From positions 53,287,724 through 53,351,723 of the forward strand of contig OX637287.1 of the NCBI GenBank assembly GCA_951799445.1: a DNA stretch of 64,000 nucleotides, read 5' to 3'. The notes below the pieces were generated by a model that was not told the origin of the DNA, searched no databases, and saw only the letters and a list, made by a program, of their open reading frames with translations. Within the stretch, counting starts at the first letter, position 1. Every line of letters starts with the position of its first letter. The position numbers were made by a program, and so were the translations under genes. This document shows, in pieces, positions 62,550 to 64,000 of the stretch. Origin of the DNA: Pseudisothecium myosuroides (lineage: Eukaryota; Streptophyta; Bryopsida; Hypnales; Lembophyllaceae).

Positions 62550-64000
62550 ATGCAAGCGGAGCGGGAGCTCAATACGATCTGCGCCAACCCCGAGCAGTCC
62601 AACCCACAAAGAACCAGGCGGGCAATGCAAGCACAGGAGAGAGCCGTTGCCTTAGTTCTGGTAGTTGGCTCAGGTATCCTTTTAGACCGAACTTCCTCTG
62701 TCCAGATCGCCGCACGTCTTGGCTTGAATCGAGGAAAGCGTCTAGTGAGAAAAAATGGCAACTGGACTAATTTGCAGCTCTAGAGAGCTTTAGCTGCTAT
62801 AGATGATGGTATGCCAATGAAGTTTGCTGCTAGGAATCATGGCATACCATCATCTACTTTAAGAGGCCATCTTTATGGCACAACTCTTTATAGAAGAAGG
62901 GGAAGGAAAGGTGTTTTCATGGATTTAGAGGAGCAACTGATAGTAGATTACATCTTCAACATGTAGGAGCTGGGCTATCCTCTAACTATGGGATAGTTAC
63001 AAGAAAAAGTGGGTGTCTTCACTCAAGAAATACTTACTTACTTTCGTGATGGAATTTCGAGCTTTGGCTAGGTTAGGTGCTTTAGGAAAAGACATCAGGA
63101 GCTAGCACTTAGAAAACCACAGTCCTTGAACCAAAATCTGGCTAAGAACTTAAGCCATTGACTGCAGGAACATTTTATGAGAACCTGCAGATCCTATACA
63201 ACAAGCACAACTATGCACCAGAGCAAGTGTGGATTTGTGATGAGAGTAGGGCATAGGCTAGATGAGATGGTGGAACATACGTCATACGTCCTAGCAAGGA
63301 AAAGTTCTAGGAATGTACAAAAGGTGACTCCAGATCAAAGGGAGTGGATTTCCGTTTTATCATGCATAAATGCCAAAGGAGAAAGCATTCCAAACTTCTA
63401 CATCTTTAAAGGGAAAAGAAAGAGTAGAAATTTCCTCAGCAAAACTGGAAAGAAGGATGCAGTTTTAGCTATACAAGCCAAAGGCTGGATGACCAGTGAA
63501 CTCTTTAAAGAATGGATGATTCATTTTTTTTAAACTTTGAAGGAGTTGTATGACATTTTAGCCTCTGAGAGGCACTTGCTCATACTAGACGGCCATGGCT
63601 CCCATGTGACCATGGACGTCATTAAGTTAGCTATGTCCAAGGGACTAGACTTACTAACAATTCCATTTCACACCTCCCATGCACTCCAACCTCTGGATGT
63701 GGCTTGTTTTAAGCCCTTTAAACTTTCATTTTGGGCCTTTAGGGACTAATGGACAGTAGCTTGCAACGGTCAAGTGCCTCAGAAAGAAGATCTTACTTGT
63801 TGGGTGTCTTGGGCATTAAAGAGAGCTTTGTCAATGAAAAACATCACTAAAGGTTTTGAATGTAGTGGTATCTATCCTTTGAACCTCGAAGCTATAAACT
63901 CAATAAACCATATGAGAGACAAGAAGAAGGAGCCCAAGAAGACAGCCCACCTTCATCTGAAGAACAAAAGGAATTGCAAACTTGGAAACTACAAGAAATA
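62550..64000 (+). pseudogene. pogo-type (Tc1/mariner, DDE_1) transposase, broken and cut by the window end
   Basis: A GC-richer start (62550-62780) runs into a psq-type helix-turn-helix, AARNHGIPSSTLRGHLYG, near 62832. Next comes LEEQLIVDYIF as in CENP-B-type domains. The catalytic domain shows WICDES (first D, near 63230), VLARKSSRNVQKVTPDQRE, LLILDGHGSHVT (second D) and IPFHTSHALQPLDVACFKPFK (third D). Lesions include an in-frame TAG at 62781-62783, a stop near 62963, frameshifts near 63160 and 63250, and TAA stops at 63534 and 63748. Family-like text continues to the end of the window (GFECSGIYPLNLEAI). The pogo family moves single elements with TA target duplications. No TIR is visible here. 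Confidence 0.8.

Noticed and set aside
1..64000. tRNA or rRNA genes
   Set aside because: No A/B-box pair with a foldable tRNA, and no rRNA-like conserved block, was noticed on reading both strands; a covariance search was not possible.

Overview
This window reads as nuclear DNA of a land plant: very AT-rich, gene-poor and crowded with nested transposable elements. The only gene that looks intact is a six-exon, plant-specific BTB/POZ protein gene of the Arabidopsis At1g63850 type. The mix of Copia, CACTA, PIF/Harbinger, pogo, Stowaway and hAT-related sequence also fits a plant. I cannot place the lineage more finely from sequence alone.

Layout. 1-2003: no gene seen. 2004-8746 (minus): the BTB/POZ gene, with GC-rich exons, a GC-AG intron and a decayed copy of part of exon 4 inside intron 3. 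8747-9480: its 5' region. 9.5-18.5 kb: AT-rich intergenic DNA with one hAT-like MITE (10373-10795) and a decayed CACTA-like stretch (about 13.16-14.87 kb). 18566-31739: a 13.2-kb CACTA element with a perfect 30-bp terminal inverted repeat (TIR) and a TGG target duplication, without a recognisable transposase; it carries other repeats. 33.4-37.3 kb: a broken ZNF862-like (hAT-derived, DUF4371 type) gene hit by three small elements. 39862-45480: a short-LTR Copia retrotransposon, broken, with two nested insertions and an extra basic ORF after pol. 46.9-49.4 kb: two more TTAA-flanked elements. 50665-57321: an end-to-end PIF/Harbinger element with a Myb/SANT-type ORF1 and a transposase ORF carrying only two in-frame stops. 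57973-60518: more TTAA elements. 61960-62243: a fold-back MITE. 62550-64000: a decayed pogo-type transposase running off the window.

The most unusual signal is a dispersed family of elements bounded by TTAA with imperfect TIRs near CCCYTNARNGCCC, found as at least six paired copies from 0.23 to 1.1 kb. Two copies sit inside recognisable reading frames (the Copia reverse transcriptase and the ZNF862-like gene). In both, removing the insert plus one TTAA makes the interrupted protein similarity continue in one frame. That is the insertion signature of piggyBac transposons, which are known mainly from animals. No piggyBac transposase is visible here, so these would be non-autonomous.

Apart from the BTB gene nothing here looks functional, and the rest is a layered record of insertions. 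CACTA-type MITEs sit inside Copia and PIF, TTAA elements inside Copia and the ZNF862-like gene, and Copia inside an older AT-rich repeat.
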